Source: Fragilaria crotonensis (lineage: Eukaryota > Bacillariophyta > Fragilariophyceae > Fragilariales > Fragilariaceae). From it: DNA of 64,000 nucleotides. The notes beneath the pieces are model-generated. The model was not told where the DNA came from. It saw only the letters and a program-made list of their open reading frames with translations, and searched no databases. The DNA lies in NCBI GenBank assembly GCA_022925895.1, contig JAKSYS010000145.1, positions 1 through 64,000 on the forward strand. The letters are read 5' to 3'. Positions 1 to 9,252 of this stretch are shown here, one piece after another. The translations under genes were made by a program, and so were the position numbers. The stretch's first letter is position 1. Every line of letters starts with the position of its first letter.

Positions 1-2
1 CT

Positions 3-909
3 GGAGGTTCCGGAATATCTTCTTTTCGAGGACGCTTCTGTCGACCGACATGAAAAATAAGTGAAAACGGATAAACGAGTTTATTGATTTTCCGACGGAA
101 TTTCGAACCTGACATATGGACTAAAGTTTTCAGATCAAATATGAATTCACCTCTCTGGAATACTAGAAATGTTCGTTCGACAAATTCGCCGTGACAAAAG
201 GGGAAGAAGGCTTGGAAAAATGCACGGCAACGACTTCTGTATGACAATCCAATGAATGCATTCTTCACGTTTGATTCTTAAGGAATTTACTTGAGATACT
301 CCGAAGCACATGAATGGAACCCTTTAATTAGGAATCGTCGAGATACATTTTTTTGTGGCAGTTTCTTAAATTTTCTTAAGTTTTCTCATACTTTCTTAAG
401 AAACTTTAAGAAGATTTGAGTAGCTTAAAAAATCTTAAATATTCTACGTGAATCTGGTAATAAAATCGCTCCTTCTTAAATTTTCTTAAATAATCTCAAA
501 CTTTCTCAATCGGACGTGAGAAAATAGAAGTTGCTCATATTTTCTTAAACTTTCTCATACTTTCTCAACCCTTCCTTAAGCAAGATTCCTATGTGTAACT
601 CTTGTTCCAAAACAATTTGTCCGAACGATGGCCTAGGACAATATGAAATGATTATAGTGTATGCATAGAACAAGAGATCGTGTGTAGGAATGGTACGATA
701 CAAATAGTTGATAGTCCATCAGATTATATACTGTCTTTCTCGATTTGTACATACAAAAGTGAGGTGTGTCACGTTTTGACACTAGATTTGATCGTGAATT
801 ACACATTTTCGTGGTTTAGACATTTTTTGTATGCACTTACACATTCTTCCAAAACTGTACGGAGTACGATAATCGGTGTACACGATTTAGAAGGAATTCC
901 GGAACCTCC
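3..909. mobile_element. Candidate non-autonomous element bounded by inverted repeats
   Basis: The first bases of the window (from position 3, ggaggttccggaat) recur inverted at 893-909 (attccggaacctcc). The match continues imperfectly for about 26 bp on each side. No transposase is encoded between them and the interior is AT-rich. The left flank is cut by the window edge, so a target duplication cannot be tested. It could be a MITE just upstream of the giant DUF6824 gene, or a chance inverted repeat. A similar motif (aattccggaacctc) occurs at about 61,294-61,308. Confidence 0.4.
360..590. repeat. Degenerate TTTCTTAA/ACTTTCTCA cluster
   Basis: About a dozen short runs of the type ttttcttaa, actttcttaag and actttctca lie within roughly 230 bases. 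They form an AT-rich, irregular array rather than an exact tandem repeat. It lies inside the candidate inverted-repeat element and upstream of the giant DUF6824 gene. No function is evident. Confidence 0.5.
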
Positions 910-946
910 TGATCCGTGAGAACGAATCATGTTTTCGGTTTTCGGG

Positions 947-1137
947 TGAAACCTCACACAATTCACATCATGGCGATGACGCGAAGACTATGTCGACGAT
1001 ATTTCCAGTTAACGGATTTCATTTGGCGAGTACATCCACCAGCTGTCATTGAAGGAGTTGTCCTATTTCTAAGGCAAAGATGCTCAAGAATGTCCAAAGC
1101 CGTACAGAAACCACGTATAATTTTACAAGCAGTCATT
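947..1137 (+). promoter_or_regulatory. Upstream region conserved between DUF6824 paralogues
   Basis: Two blocks here also occur upstream of the DUF6824 gene at 40.2 kb. The first is gaaacctcac at about 949, matching about 33,619 and also about 42,311 upstream of the copy at 42.8 kb. The second begins aagaatgtcca at about 1,089 and ends in gtataatt.tac, matching 33,826-33,872. Shared upstream DNA shows that the duplicated segment included the promoter; whether the blocks bind regulators is inference. Confidence 0.45.
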
Positions 1138-1285
1138 TCAAAGCCAGGACGGGGTACATGTGCTTTCTCATTTTTCAAAGATACCTTTCTGTGCGTATGA
1201 AATGACCTGAAAATATTCCTACAATTTTAGGGAAGTGTGAACACACCTACGGTACGGTCGAGTACGTAGTACCCTCTTTTCGCGA

Positions 1286-4200
1286 ATGAACAGTCCAATC
1301 CAAAATCTTGCTCTTGGGAGGAACCGCCATGATCATAGCAACGATCGACTGGCAACCGAAGAAGTCAAAGATTCAACCATGACTTTGATCCTGCCGACAG
1401 ATATAATGCTTGGACGAGGTCCAACATGCTACAACAATCCAGGCAACAAGGTGTTTCGAAATCTGATCAAGGAACACGTTACAGAGTACAAGAACGACGC
1501 CCGACGGAAAGACAAGGCCGCACTAGTTAAGTTGTTGGTTTCCAAGATTGAAGCGAAGGGCTATCGTTTTCTCCATCGATCCAAGGATGGGGAATGGGTT
1601 GAAGCGCCTTCGAATATTGTCAAGAACAAGGTTGGCCACGGACTTCGAGACGCTCGAATTGAGGCTGGTAAAATTGACGGCAACGTCAATGTGTCTCCAA
1701 CGAAACCCCGTCCCAACCGTAAAGTGCAAAAGCTTACGTTCCAGGTCGTGCCAGTCATCTCTGTGCAGGCGATGGACGCGGAAGTAATGCGAGGTGATGA
1801 GTCGGGCAACATCCTCATTATCACCACGGGCGAAGACTCTAGATACGAATCTTTGCGCTCATTTTCTCATGTTTATCTTGTGCAAGGTGCGCAAGTTCCA
1901 GAGAGGAAACAACAAGTCTACGCTGAAAAGGCACCATCCAATCTGAATATAGCTTCTGATTCAGACTTGATGATCCATGAGTCAATTCCAGAGAAAGGAC
2001 AACAACGCATCGATGCAACGAAGGCTTCCAATCTCAACAAGACCATAGATTCAGACGCGATGCTACATGAGCCAATTGCAGACAAGGGACAACAACTCCG
2101 CGATGCAAACCCACCATCCGATCTGAACGAGGACATCGATTCGGATGTGATGATAGATGAGCCAATTCCAGACAAGGAACAACAACTCATCGACTCAAAG
2201 TCACCATCCGATCTGAAAATACCTTCTGATTCAGACTTGCTCATGCATGAGCCAATTCCAGAGAAAGGACAAGAAGTCATCGATGCAAGCACGCCTTCCA
2301 ATCAGAGCAAGGCCATTGATTCAGACGCGATGCCACATGAGCCGAATCCAGAGAAGGGACAAGAACTCATCGATGCAAGCACTCCTTCCAATCAGAGCAA
2401 GGCCATTGATTCAGCCGCGATGCCACATGAGCCGAATCCAGAGAAGGGACAACAAATCCGCGATGCAAATTCGCCTTCCAATCTGGACGAGGCCTGTGAT
2501 TCAGACGCGATACCAGATGAGCCACTTCCAGACAAGGGACAACAACTCCGCGATGCAGACTTACCATCCAATCTGAACGAGGACATCGATTCAGACGTGA
2601 TGTCACATGAGCCAATTCCAGACAAGGAACAACAACTCATCGACTCAAAGGCGCCATCCGATCTGAATATAGCTTCTGATTCAAACTCGATCATGCATCG
2701 GCCAATTCCAGAAAAAGGACAACAAATCCGCGATGCAAGGAATCTCAGCAACGACACTGATTCAGACTTGATGATGCATGAGCCAAATCCAGACAAGGGA
2801 CAACAACTCCGCGATACAAGGACGCCTTCCAATCTGAACAACGCCTTTGATTCAGACGTGATGACGCAGGAGCCAATTCCAGAGAAGGGACAAAAATGCA
2901 TCGATCCAAGTGCAACATCCACTCTGAAACAAGCCTTTGATTCAGACGTTGTATCGCAAGAGCAAATTCCAGAGAAGGGACAACTCCTCCTCGATGCAAA
3001 CGTACCATCCAATCTGAGCAGGGATTTTGATTCGAACTTGACGCCACATGAACATATTCCAGAGAAGGAGCAACAACTCATCGATGCAAAGGCACCATCC
3101 AAACTGAATAAAGCTACTGATGCAGACTTGATCATGCGTGAGCAAGTTCAAGAGAACGGACAACAACTCAGCGATGCAAGGACACCTTCCAATCTGAACG
3201 AGACCATTGATTCAGACTCGATGATGCATGAGCCAAATCCAGACAAGGGACAACAATTCCGCGATGCGAAGACGGCTTCCAATCTGAACAACTCCTTTGA
3301 TTCAGACTTGATGATGCGTGAGCCAATTTCAGAGAAAAGACAACAACTCATCGATGCAACAGCATCATCCGGACTGTACAGGGATTTTGCGTCAGACTGG
3401 ATGCGACAAGCCCCAATTCAAGAGAAGGGGCAACAACTCCTCGATGCAAGAACGCCTTGCGATCTGAACGAGGCCTTTGATTCAGACTTGATGCCACATG
3501 AGCTTAATCCAGAGAAGGGGGAACAACTCCTCGATGCAAATGTACCATCCAATCTGAACGAGGCCTTTGATACAGACTTGATATCACATGAGCCAAATCC
3601 AGGTATGGGACAACAAGTTATCGATGCAGACGTACCATCCAGACTGCAAAGGGATTTTGCCTCAGACTGGATGCCAATTCCAGACAAGGGGGAACAACTC
3701 CTCGATGCAAGGGCGGCGTTCAATCTGAACGAGGCCTTTGATTCAGACTCAATGTCACATGAGCCAATTCCAGTGGAGGGTCAACAACTTTTTGATGCAA
3801 ACGGACCATCCAGACTGTACAGGGATTTTGCGTCAGATCAGATGCCGCAAGCGCTAATTCCAGATAAGGGGGAACAACTCCTCGATGCAAGGACGGCGTT
3901 CAATCTGAACGAGGCCCTTGATTCAGACTCAATGTCACATGAGCCAATTGCAGTGAAGGGACAACAACTCTTCGATGCAAGCGGACCATCTAGACTGTAC
4001 AGGGATTTTGTGTCAGACCAGATGCCGCATACGCCAATTCCAGATAAGGGGGAACAACTCCTCGATGCAAGGACGGCGTTCAATCTGAACGAGGCCTTTG
4101 ATTCAGACTCAATGTCACATGAGCCAATTCCAGTGGAGGGTCAACAACTTTTTGATGCAAACGGACCATCCAGACTGTACAGGGATTTTGCGTCAGATCA

Positions 4201-7072
4201 GATGCCGCAAGCCCCAATTCCAGATAAGGGGGAACAACTTCTCGATGCAAGGACGGCGTTCAATCTGAACGAGGCCTTTGATTCAGACTCAATGTCACAT
4301 GAGCCAATTCCAGTGGAGGGTCAACAACTTTTTGATGCAAACGGACCATCCAGACTGTACAGGGATTTTGCGTTAGACCAGATGCCGCAAGCGCCAATTC
4401 AAGATAAGGAGGAACAACTCCTCGATGCAAGGACGGCGTTCCATCTCAACGAGGCCTTTGATTCAGACTCAATGTCACATGAGCCAATTCCAGTGGAGGG
4501 TCAACAACTTTTTGATGCAAGCGGACCATCCAGACTGTACAGGGATTTTGTGTCAGACCAGATGCCGCAAGCCCCAATTCAAGAGAAGGGAGAACAACTC
4601 CTCGATGCAAGGACGGCGTTCAATCTGAAAGAGGCCTTTGATTCAGACTCAATGTCACATGAGCCCATTCCAGTGAAAGGACAACAGCTCCTCAATGTTT
4701 ACGTACCATCCAATCTGAACGAGGCCTTTGATTCTGACTTGATGTCACATGAGCGCATTCCAGAGAAGGGACAACAATATTTTGATGCAAGCGCAACATC
4801 CAATCTGAACGAGGCCTTTGATTCGGACTTCATGTCACGTGAGCTAATTGCAGAGAAGGGACAACAACTCATCGATGCCAATCCATCAACCAGACTGTAC
4901 AGGGATTTTGCGTCAGAGTGGATGCCGCAAGCCCCAATCCAAGAGAAGGAGCAAGAACTCCTCGATGCAAGGAAGGCTTTTAATCTGAACAAGGCCTTTG
5001 ATTCAGACTTGATGCTACAGGAGCCAATTTCAGATATGGGACAACATCTCATCGATCCAGACGCACCATCCAATCTGAACGAGGCATTTGATTCAGACAT
5101 GATGATGCATGAGCCAAATCTAGACATGGGACAACAACTTTTCGATGCAAACGGACCATTCAGACTGTACAGGGATTTTGCGTCGGACCGGATGCCGCAA
5201 GCGCCAATTCCAGATAAGGGGGAACAACTCCTCGATGCAAGGACGGCTTTCAATCTGAGCGAGGCCTTTGATTCTGACGTGATGCCGGATGAGTTTATTC
5301 CAGAGAAGGATCACCAACTCCTCGATGCAAACGTACCATCCGATCTGAACAAGGCCTTTGAATCAGACTTCATGTCACATGAGTCAAATCCAGGTATGGG
5401 GCAACAAAGTTTTGATGCAAACGTAACATCTAACCAGAACGACGCCATCGATTCAGTCTGGATGCCGCATGCGCAAGTTCCAGACAAAGGGGAACAACTC
5501 CTCGATGCAAGGACGGCGTTCGATCTGAACGAGGCCTTTGATTCAGACTTGATGTCACATGAGCTTATTCCAGATCCAGAGAAGGGAAGACAACTTCTCG
5601 ATGCAAATGTACCATCCAATCTGACCAAGGCCTTCGATGCAGACTTGATGTCACATGAGCCAATTCCAGAGAAGGGACAACAACGTTTTGATGCAAACGT
5701 AACGTCTAACCAGAACGACGCCATCGATTCAGACTGGATGCCGCATGAGCCAATTCCAGACGAGGGGCAACAACTTCTCGATGCAAGGACGGGTTTCAAT
5801 CAAAGCATGGCATTTGATTCAGACTTGATGTCGCATGAGCTTATTCCAGATCCAGAGATGGGAGAACAATGCCTCGATGCAAACGTACCATCCAATCTGA
5901 ACGAGGCCTTCGATGCAGACTCGATGTCACATGAGCCAATTCCAGAGAAGGGACAACAACGTTTTGATGCAAACGTAACGTCTAACCAGAACGACGCCAT
6001 CGATTCAGACTGGATGCCGCATGAGCCAATTCCAGACGAGGGGCAACAACTTCTCGATGCAAGGACGGGTTTCAATCAAAGCATGGCATTTGATTCAGAC
6101 TTGATGTCGCATGAGCTTATTCCAGATCCAGAGATGGGAGAACAATGCCTCGATGCAAACGTACCATCCAATCTGAACGAGGCCTTCGATGCAGACTTGA
6201 TGTCACATGAGCCAATTCCAGAGAAGGGACAACAACGTTTTGATGCAAACGTAACGTCTAACCAGAACGACGCCATCGATTCAGACTGGATTCCGCATGA
6301 TCCAATTCCAGACGAGGGGCAACAAATTCTCGATGCAAGGACGGGTTTCAATCAAAACATGGCATTTGATTCAGACTTGATGTCGCATGAGCTTATTCCA
6401 GATCCAGAGATGGGAGAACAATGCTTCGATGCAAACGTACCATCCAATCTGAACGAGGCCTTCGATGCAGACTTGATGTCACAAAAGCCAATTCCAGACA
6501 ATGGGCAACAACTTCTCGATGCAAGGACGGGTTTCAATCAAAACATGGCAGTTGATTCAGACTTGATGTCGCATGAGCTTATTCCAGATCCAGATATTGG
6601 ACAACGTCTCATCGATCCAGACGCACCATCCGATATGAACGAGGCCTTTAAATCAGACGTGATGCCACATGAGCCAATTCCAGAGATGGGACAACATAAC
6701 ATCGATCCAGACGCGCCATCCAATCTGAACGAGGCCTTTGATTCAAAGTTGATGATGCACAAGCCAATTTCAGAGAAGGTAAAACCACTCCTCGATGCAA
6801 TTAAGCCTTCCTATCTGAACAAGACAGTTGACTTCAATCCATTTGAATTTCTTCATTCTCACGGATTGTTGGAGGAGGATACCGCAATGCCCTTGTTGGA
6901 CAATGAGAGTGAAGATTCTTCCGAAGGTTGTGACAGTGGCGGCCATGAAAACAATATTGTAGATCAAATACCTGATGAGCTATCTACTTCCTCCGAGATG
7001 GAACAAGGGATGGAGGATCGGAAACGAAGTTGGGACGACATGAACGACGGAACAGAAATCTGGACGTTGTAA
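1286..7072 (+). CDS. Giant DUF6824 protein with about 55 tandem 30-residue repeats
   Basis: Encodes 1,928 residues. The DUF6824 domain lies at about residues 39-123 (core TDIMLGRGPTCYNNPGN, then YRFLHRS, W, and a KVGHGLRDAR end). The function of this diatom family is not known to me. A short linker is followed by about 1,650 residues of a 30-residue acidic Pro/Gln/Asn-rich repeat (consensus like DSDLMSHEPIPEKGQQLLDA then NVPSNLNEAF), predicted disordered. The final part has the acidic segment shared by its paralogues (EQGMEDRKRSWDD) but stops early. The conserved paralogue tail ending SLCRWLSQSA continues in another frame to 7,197. Paralogues start at the Met of MTLILPTDIMLGRG, here at 1,379 in an AACCATG context, so the 31 residues before it may not be translated. 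It is followed by a convergent P5CS remnant. No intron is evident. The open frame through the whole repeat is seen directly; expression is unproven. Confidence 0.85.
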   Translation: MNSPIQNLALGRNRHDHSNDRLATEEVKDSTMTLILPTDIMLGRGPTCYNNPGNKVFRNLIKEHVTEYKNDARRKDKAALVKLLVSKIEAKGYRFLHRSKDGEWVEAPSNIVKNKVGHGLRDARIEAGKIDGNVNVSPTKPRPNRKVQKLTFQVVPVISVQAMDAEVMRGDESGNILIITTGEDSRYESLRSFSHVYLVQGAQVPERKQQVYAEKAPSNLNIASDSDLMIHESIPEKGQQRIDATKASNLNKTIDSDAMLHEPIADKGQQLRDANPPSDLNEDIDSDVMIDEPIPDKEQQLIDSKSPSDLKIPSDSDLLMHEPIPEKGQEVIDASTPSNQSKAIDSDAMPHEPNPEKGQELIDASTPSNQSKAIDSAAMPHEPNPEKGQQIRDANSPSNLDEACDSDAIPDEPLPDKGQQLRDADLPSNLNEDIDSDVMSHEPIPDKEQQLIDSKAPSDLNIASDSNSIMHRPIPEKGQQIRDARNLSNDTDSDLMMHEPNPDKGQQLRDTRTPSNLNNAFDSDVMTQEPIPEKGQKCIDPSATSTLKQAFDSDVVSQEQIPEKGQLLLDANVPSNLSRDFDSNLTPHEHIPEKEQQLIDAKAPSKLNKATDADLIMREQVQENGQQLSDARTPSNLNETIDSDSMMHEPNPDKGQQFRDAKTASNLNNSFDSDLMMREPISEKRQQLIDATASSGLYRDFASDWMRQAPIQEKGQQLLDARTPCDLNEAFDSDLMPHELNPEKGEQLLDANVPSNLNEAFDTDLISHEPNPGMGQQVIDADVPSRLQRDFASDWMPIPDKGEQLLDARAAFNLNEAFDSDSMSHEPIPVEGQQLFDANGPSRLYRDFASDQMPQALIPDKGEQLLDARTAFNLNEALDSDSMSHEPIAVKGQQLFDASGPSRLYRDFVSDQMPHTPIPDKGEQLLDARTAFNLNEAFDSDSMSHEPIPVEGQQLFDANGPSRLYRDFASDQMPQAPIPDKGEQLLDARTAFNLNEAFDSDSMSHEPIPVEGQQLFDANGPSRLYRDFALDQMPQAPIQDKEEQLLDARTAFHLNEAFDSDSMSHEPIPVEGQQLFDASGPSRLYRDFVSDQMPQAPIQEKGEQLLDARTAFNLKEAFDSDSMSHEPIPVKGQQLLNVYVPSNLNEAFDSDLMSHERIPEKGQQYFDASATSNLNEAFDSDFMSRELIAEKGQQLIDANPSTRLYRDFASEWMPQAPIQEKEQELLDARKAFNLNKAFDSDLMLQEPISDMGQHLIDPDAPSNLNEAFDSDMMMHEPNLDMGQQLFDANGPFRLYRDFASDRMPQAPIPDKGEQLLDARTAFNLSEAFDSDVMPDEFIPEKDHQLLDANVPSDLNKAFESDFMSHESNPGMGQQSFDANVTSNQNDAIDSVWMPHAQVPDKGEQLLDARTAFDLNEAFDSDLMSHELIPDPEKGRQLLDANVPSNLTKAFDADLMSHEPIPEKGQQRFDANVTSNQNDAIDSDWMPHEPIPDEGQQLLDARTGFNQSMAFDSDLMSHELIPDPEMGEQCLDANVPSNLNEAFDADSMSHEPIPEKGQQRFDANVTSNQNDAIDSDWMPHEPIPDEGQQLLDARTGFNQSMAFDSDLMSHELIPDPEMGEQCLDANVPSNLNEAFDADLMSHEPIPEKGQQRFDANVTSNQNDAIDSDWIPHDPIPDEGQQILDARTGFNQNMAFDSDLMSHELIPDPEMGEQCFDANVPSNLNEAFDADLMSQKPIPDNGQQLLDARTGFNQNMAVDSDLMSHELIPDPDIGQRLIDPDAPSDMNEAFKSDVMPHEPIPEMGQHNIDPDAPSNLNEAFDSKLMMHKPISEKVKPLLDAIKPSYLNKTVDFNPFEFLHSHGLLEEDTAMPLLDNESEDSSEGCDSGGHENNIVDQIPDELSTSSEMEQGMEDRKRSWDDMNDGTEIWTL
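1889..6830 (+). repeat. 90-bp coding minisatellite, about 55 copies, with higher-order units
   Basis: The unit is 90 bp (30 codons) and stays in frame throughout. Early copies (1.9-3.4 kb) are diverged. From about 3,680 to 4,650 a two-unit 180-bp period dominates, alternating a RTAFNLNEAFDSDSMSHEP type with a GPSRLYRDF type. From about 5,520 to 6,560 the period is 276 bp, made of three units plus an extra Asp-Pro, with adjacent copies nearly identical. This layering indicates recent local amplification on top of an older array. The strand bias keeps antisense frames open too, which produces spurious long minus-strand ORFs. Confidence 0.95.
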
Positions 7073-7197
7073 ATGCAGCGTTTTACAAAGGCTCGGTGTT
7101 GTGTGACGACTGCTTCGCTGGTGATCCGTGTGAGCCATTGAAGTACGATGCCGAGGATGCGCAGAGCCTGTGTCGCTGGCTCAGTCAATCAGCGTAA
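7059..7197 (+). pseudogene. Out-of-frame C-terminal tail of the giant DUF6824 gene
   Basis: Just past the giant gene's stop, a shifted frame reads LDVVNAAFYKGS, then GDPCEPLKYDAEDAQSLCRW and LSQSA before a stop at 7,195-7,197. Functional-looking paralogues at 32.2, 40.2 and 47.2 kb end in the same motif (DPYxPxxxxxEDAQSLCRWxxxxx). Relative to the 40.2-kb copy, roughly 75-80 bases are missing upstream of this tail and the join is out of frame. The conserved tail is therefore not translated with the body unless the assembly has an error here. Confidence 0.75.
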
Positions 7198-7240
7198 CTT
7201 TGACACGATGCCAACAAATGGTTTATTGTACACAATTTTA

Positions 7241-7372
7241 ACACATTTACGCAGCTCTTTTTATACGTACTGCTGTTTCAATTATTCGTCGCTAATGTAA
7301 TCGCAAACACATTTACGCAGCTCTTTTTATACGTACTGCAGTTTCAATTATTCGTCGCTAATGTAATCGCAA
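7241..7372. repeat. 66-bp tandem duplication
   Basis: The 66 bases beginning acacatttacgcagctc at 7,241 are repeated immediately at 7,307, with a single visible mismatch (tgctg versus tgcag). Near identity indicates a recent duplication. It lies within the P5CS-tail remnant downstream of the giant DUF6824 gene. Confidence 0.95.
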
Positions 7373-7440
7373 ACTCTGTCATACCCATCGATACCAAACC
7401 CCCAACTGTAGCCCGAAATCCGTACAATCCCTCAAGATCA
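7250..7440 (-). pseudogene. Decayed 3' end of a P5CS copy (copy 1)
   Basis: On the minus strand this segment aligns with the last codons of the intact P5CS gene at 48,340-48,570. The shared order is a DE.LK-type segment, then a lysine/glutamate tail with stop (gtttcaa then ttcgtcgctaatgtaatcgc against gtttcaa then cgtctccactgtattcac). A further match, cgataccaaaccc at about 7,389, corresponds to the next upstream codons. The similarity is weak on its own. It is credible because the other three upstream DUF6824 copies carry clearer P5CS tails in the same place and orientation. Confidence 0.5.
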
Positions 7441-8637
7441 CGTTCATTGATACAACAAGTCAAAATCCCAATGTCGGCACTCTAAAATCGTATAAAAATG
7501 CACTCTCTGGCCAATTCCATTCTTGAGGCGGATCCGTGTACCATGTGGTTCCTATCATGGATACCTGATGGTTCCCAATGCAGCACATTACCCTTGTGGC
7601 GCATCCTCACGACATGGTCCAGGTTATGATTGCGTTGCACCAAATAGAGTTGTCACATTTTGCTTTGTCGCGTCGATTTTTCTGGGGTGGCCGGGGGGGA
7701 TTCATGGCTGCCGATACTTGCCAATTCGTACCCACTTTTGTGTCCCAAAGTTTCGTGATTGCTTTGTTGGCTGATGTACAGCATAAATGCCAAGGAGCGG
7801 ATTGCCGATGAGGAAAGTGTCGCATCGATGGTATGTTCAGCATGAGTGGATACAACTTCTGGGCCAAGTACTGGAGTATATTCGGAAAATTTGTGTCCAG
7901 TTGAAGGTGGATTGGTTTTCGTTTCCAGTCGCAATTCGAGATTATTGCGTGATTATTCTTGGCTGAATGTCATAGTTTTTCAGTTGACAGGCATCAATCG
8001 CATCAACGAGTAGGCACATATAGGTTCGTCACGTACTACAGTACTGATGGTTGACACGAATTATGAAAGGCTTGTCAACTTCATTACGTTGTTCCTTGCA
8101 AGATGAGAGGTCAACCGAAAAAGATGTCCCTGTTGGTGCGATTCAATCGACCGGAAAGGATTTCCAAAAAGAGCAGCCCATGGGCGTTTCCTACGAAGAC
8201 CAAGACGATCGAAGGGTGTCGTGGGCAGTGGGCCGACGCGGGCGGTAGTGCCCGGTAGTAGCATTCACAGTTGCTTCGGGAAATCAAAACAATTGGTAAA
8301 AACTTGTGTTTCAAGAAATTGTAGTCTACCTTGCTGTTGATAGTTGAGATGAGATTCGAGACCTGGTCGCCAGTCACTGGCGATGATTTAGAGTGGTTGC
8401 GAGAACCGATTCGCTATTCGACATCACTGGATGCTTTCAAATGGCGTTCAAACTTCCGTAGTCGGCGTTAACCTATATTGATTCATGAACCTGCAGTATG
8501 ACGCTATCCACTAGAGGGTTGTATCGTACCGTGTGGGTCGAGTTCTCCTGCTAATCATGAGCACAGCGGCAGCACGTAAAATAGATCTGGGATTTTTTTC
8601 CGTAGTCGGCGTTAGGTGGGCGGGGGGGGGCACTACA
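7441..8637. other. Intergenic, no gene recognised
   Basis: Only short unconvincing reading frames are present. There are G-rich runs at about 7,690 and 8,620. No RNA gene or transposon domain was recognised. Confidence 0.5.
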
Positions 8638-9120
8638 GACTACAGATCATTCGGCTTCTGAAGCAGTGGCCCGATCCAGCCGGGCAACGTTATATGACGG
8701 TTTTTACTATCGTTGTTTATGGAAAAACGTTTTGATATTTTATTTCAGAGTGATAACGGTCAGTTTTTGGTGAGTCACGAATTTCATTTTGCAATAACTC
8801 GAAACTCGACCATTTCCTGAAACGACGAAAGAAGCGTGCACATTTGTGTTCTTTGTATGGAGTAGTCTCACAATGTGCACGCTTCTATCGTCGTTCCAGG
8901 AATTGGTGGAGATATTGCAATGTGAACTTCCGGACTGAAGAAAAGCTGACCGTTAAACACTCTGAAGTAAAATATGATAAAGAAATACAACGAAACTTAA
9001 ATAAATCGAACCCCTAAGTACATTCAAAAAATGGCAGTGAAAGACAGTTAAAAATCATGAAAAAATGAGCTCATAACCAGAAATCGGGCCACGGCTTCAG
9101 AGGCCGAATGATCTGTAGTC
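8638..9120. mobile_element. Foldback MITE-like palindrome (483 bp)
   Basis: The left end gactacagatcattcggc at 8,638 is matched by its inverted copy gccgaatgatctgtagtc ending at 9,120. The inverted homology continues for about 38 bp. Internal segments pair as well: gtgcacgcttct-type sequences at about 8,835 and 8,875, and aacggtcagt against gctgaccgtt. Almost the whole element can fold as one long imperfect hairpin. No coding capacity and no clear target duplication were seen. The superfamily is undetermined. Confidence 0.8.
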
Positions 9121-9252
9121 ATGCGCCACCTTTAAATATATAGTTTTCTTCCTGAATATATATAATAATGTTTGTACCGGAATTGTTCATCGGAGTATCA
9201 TACAATGTAGGGGAAATTGATATTGTACTGGTAGTCGGAGTACTAGTACCTG

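Noticed and set aside
1918-6967. Many long minus-strand frames (up to 247 codons) opposite the giant DUF6824 gene
   Set aside because: They are antisense shadows of the 90-bp repeat: its codon use leaves the reverse frame open in every unit. Products are Ser/Cys/Phe-rich repeats with no independent signal.
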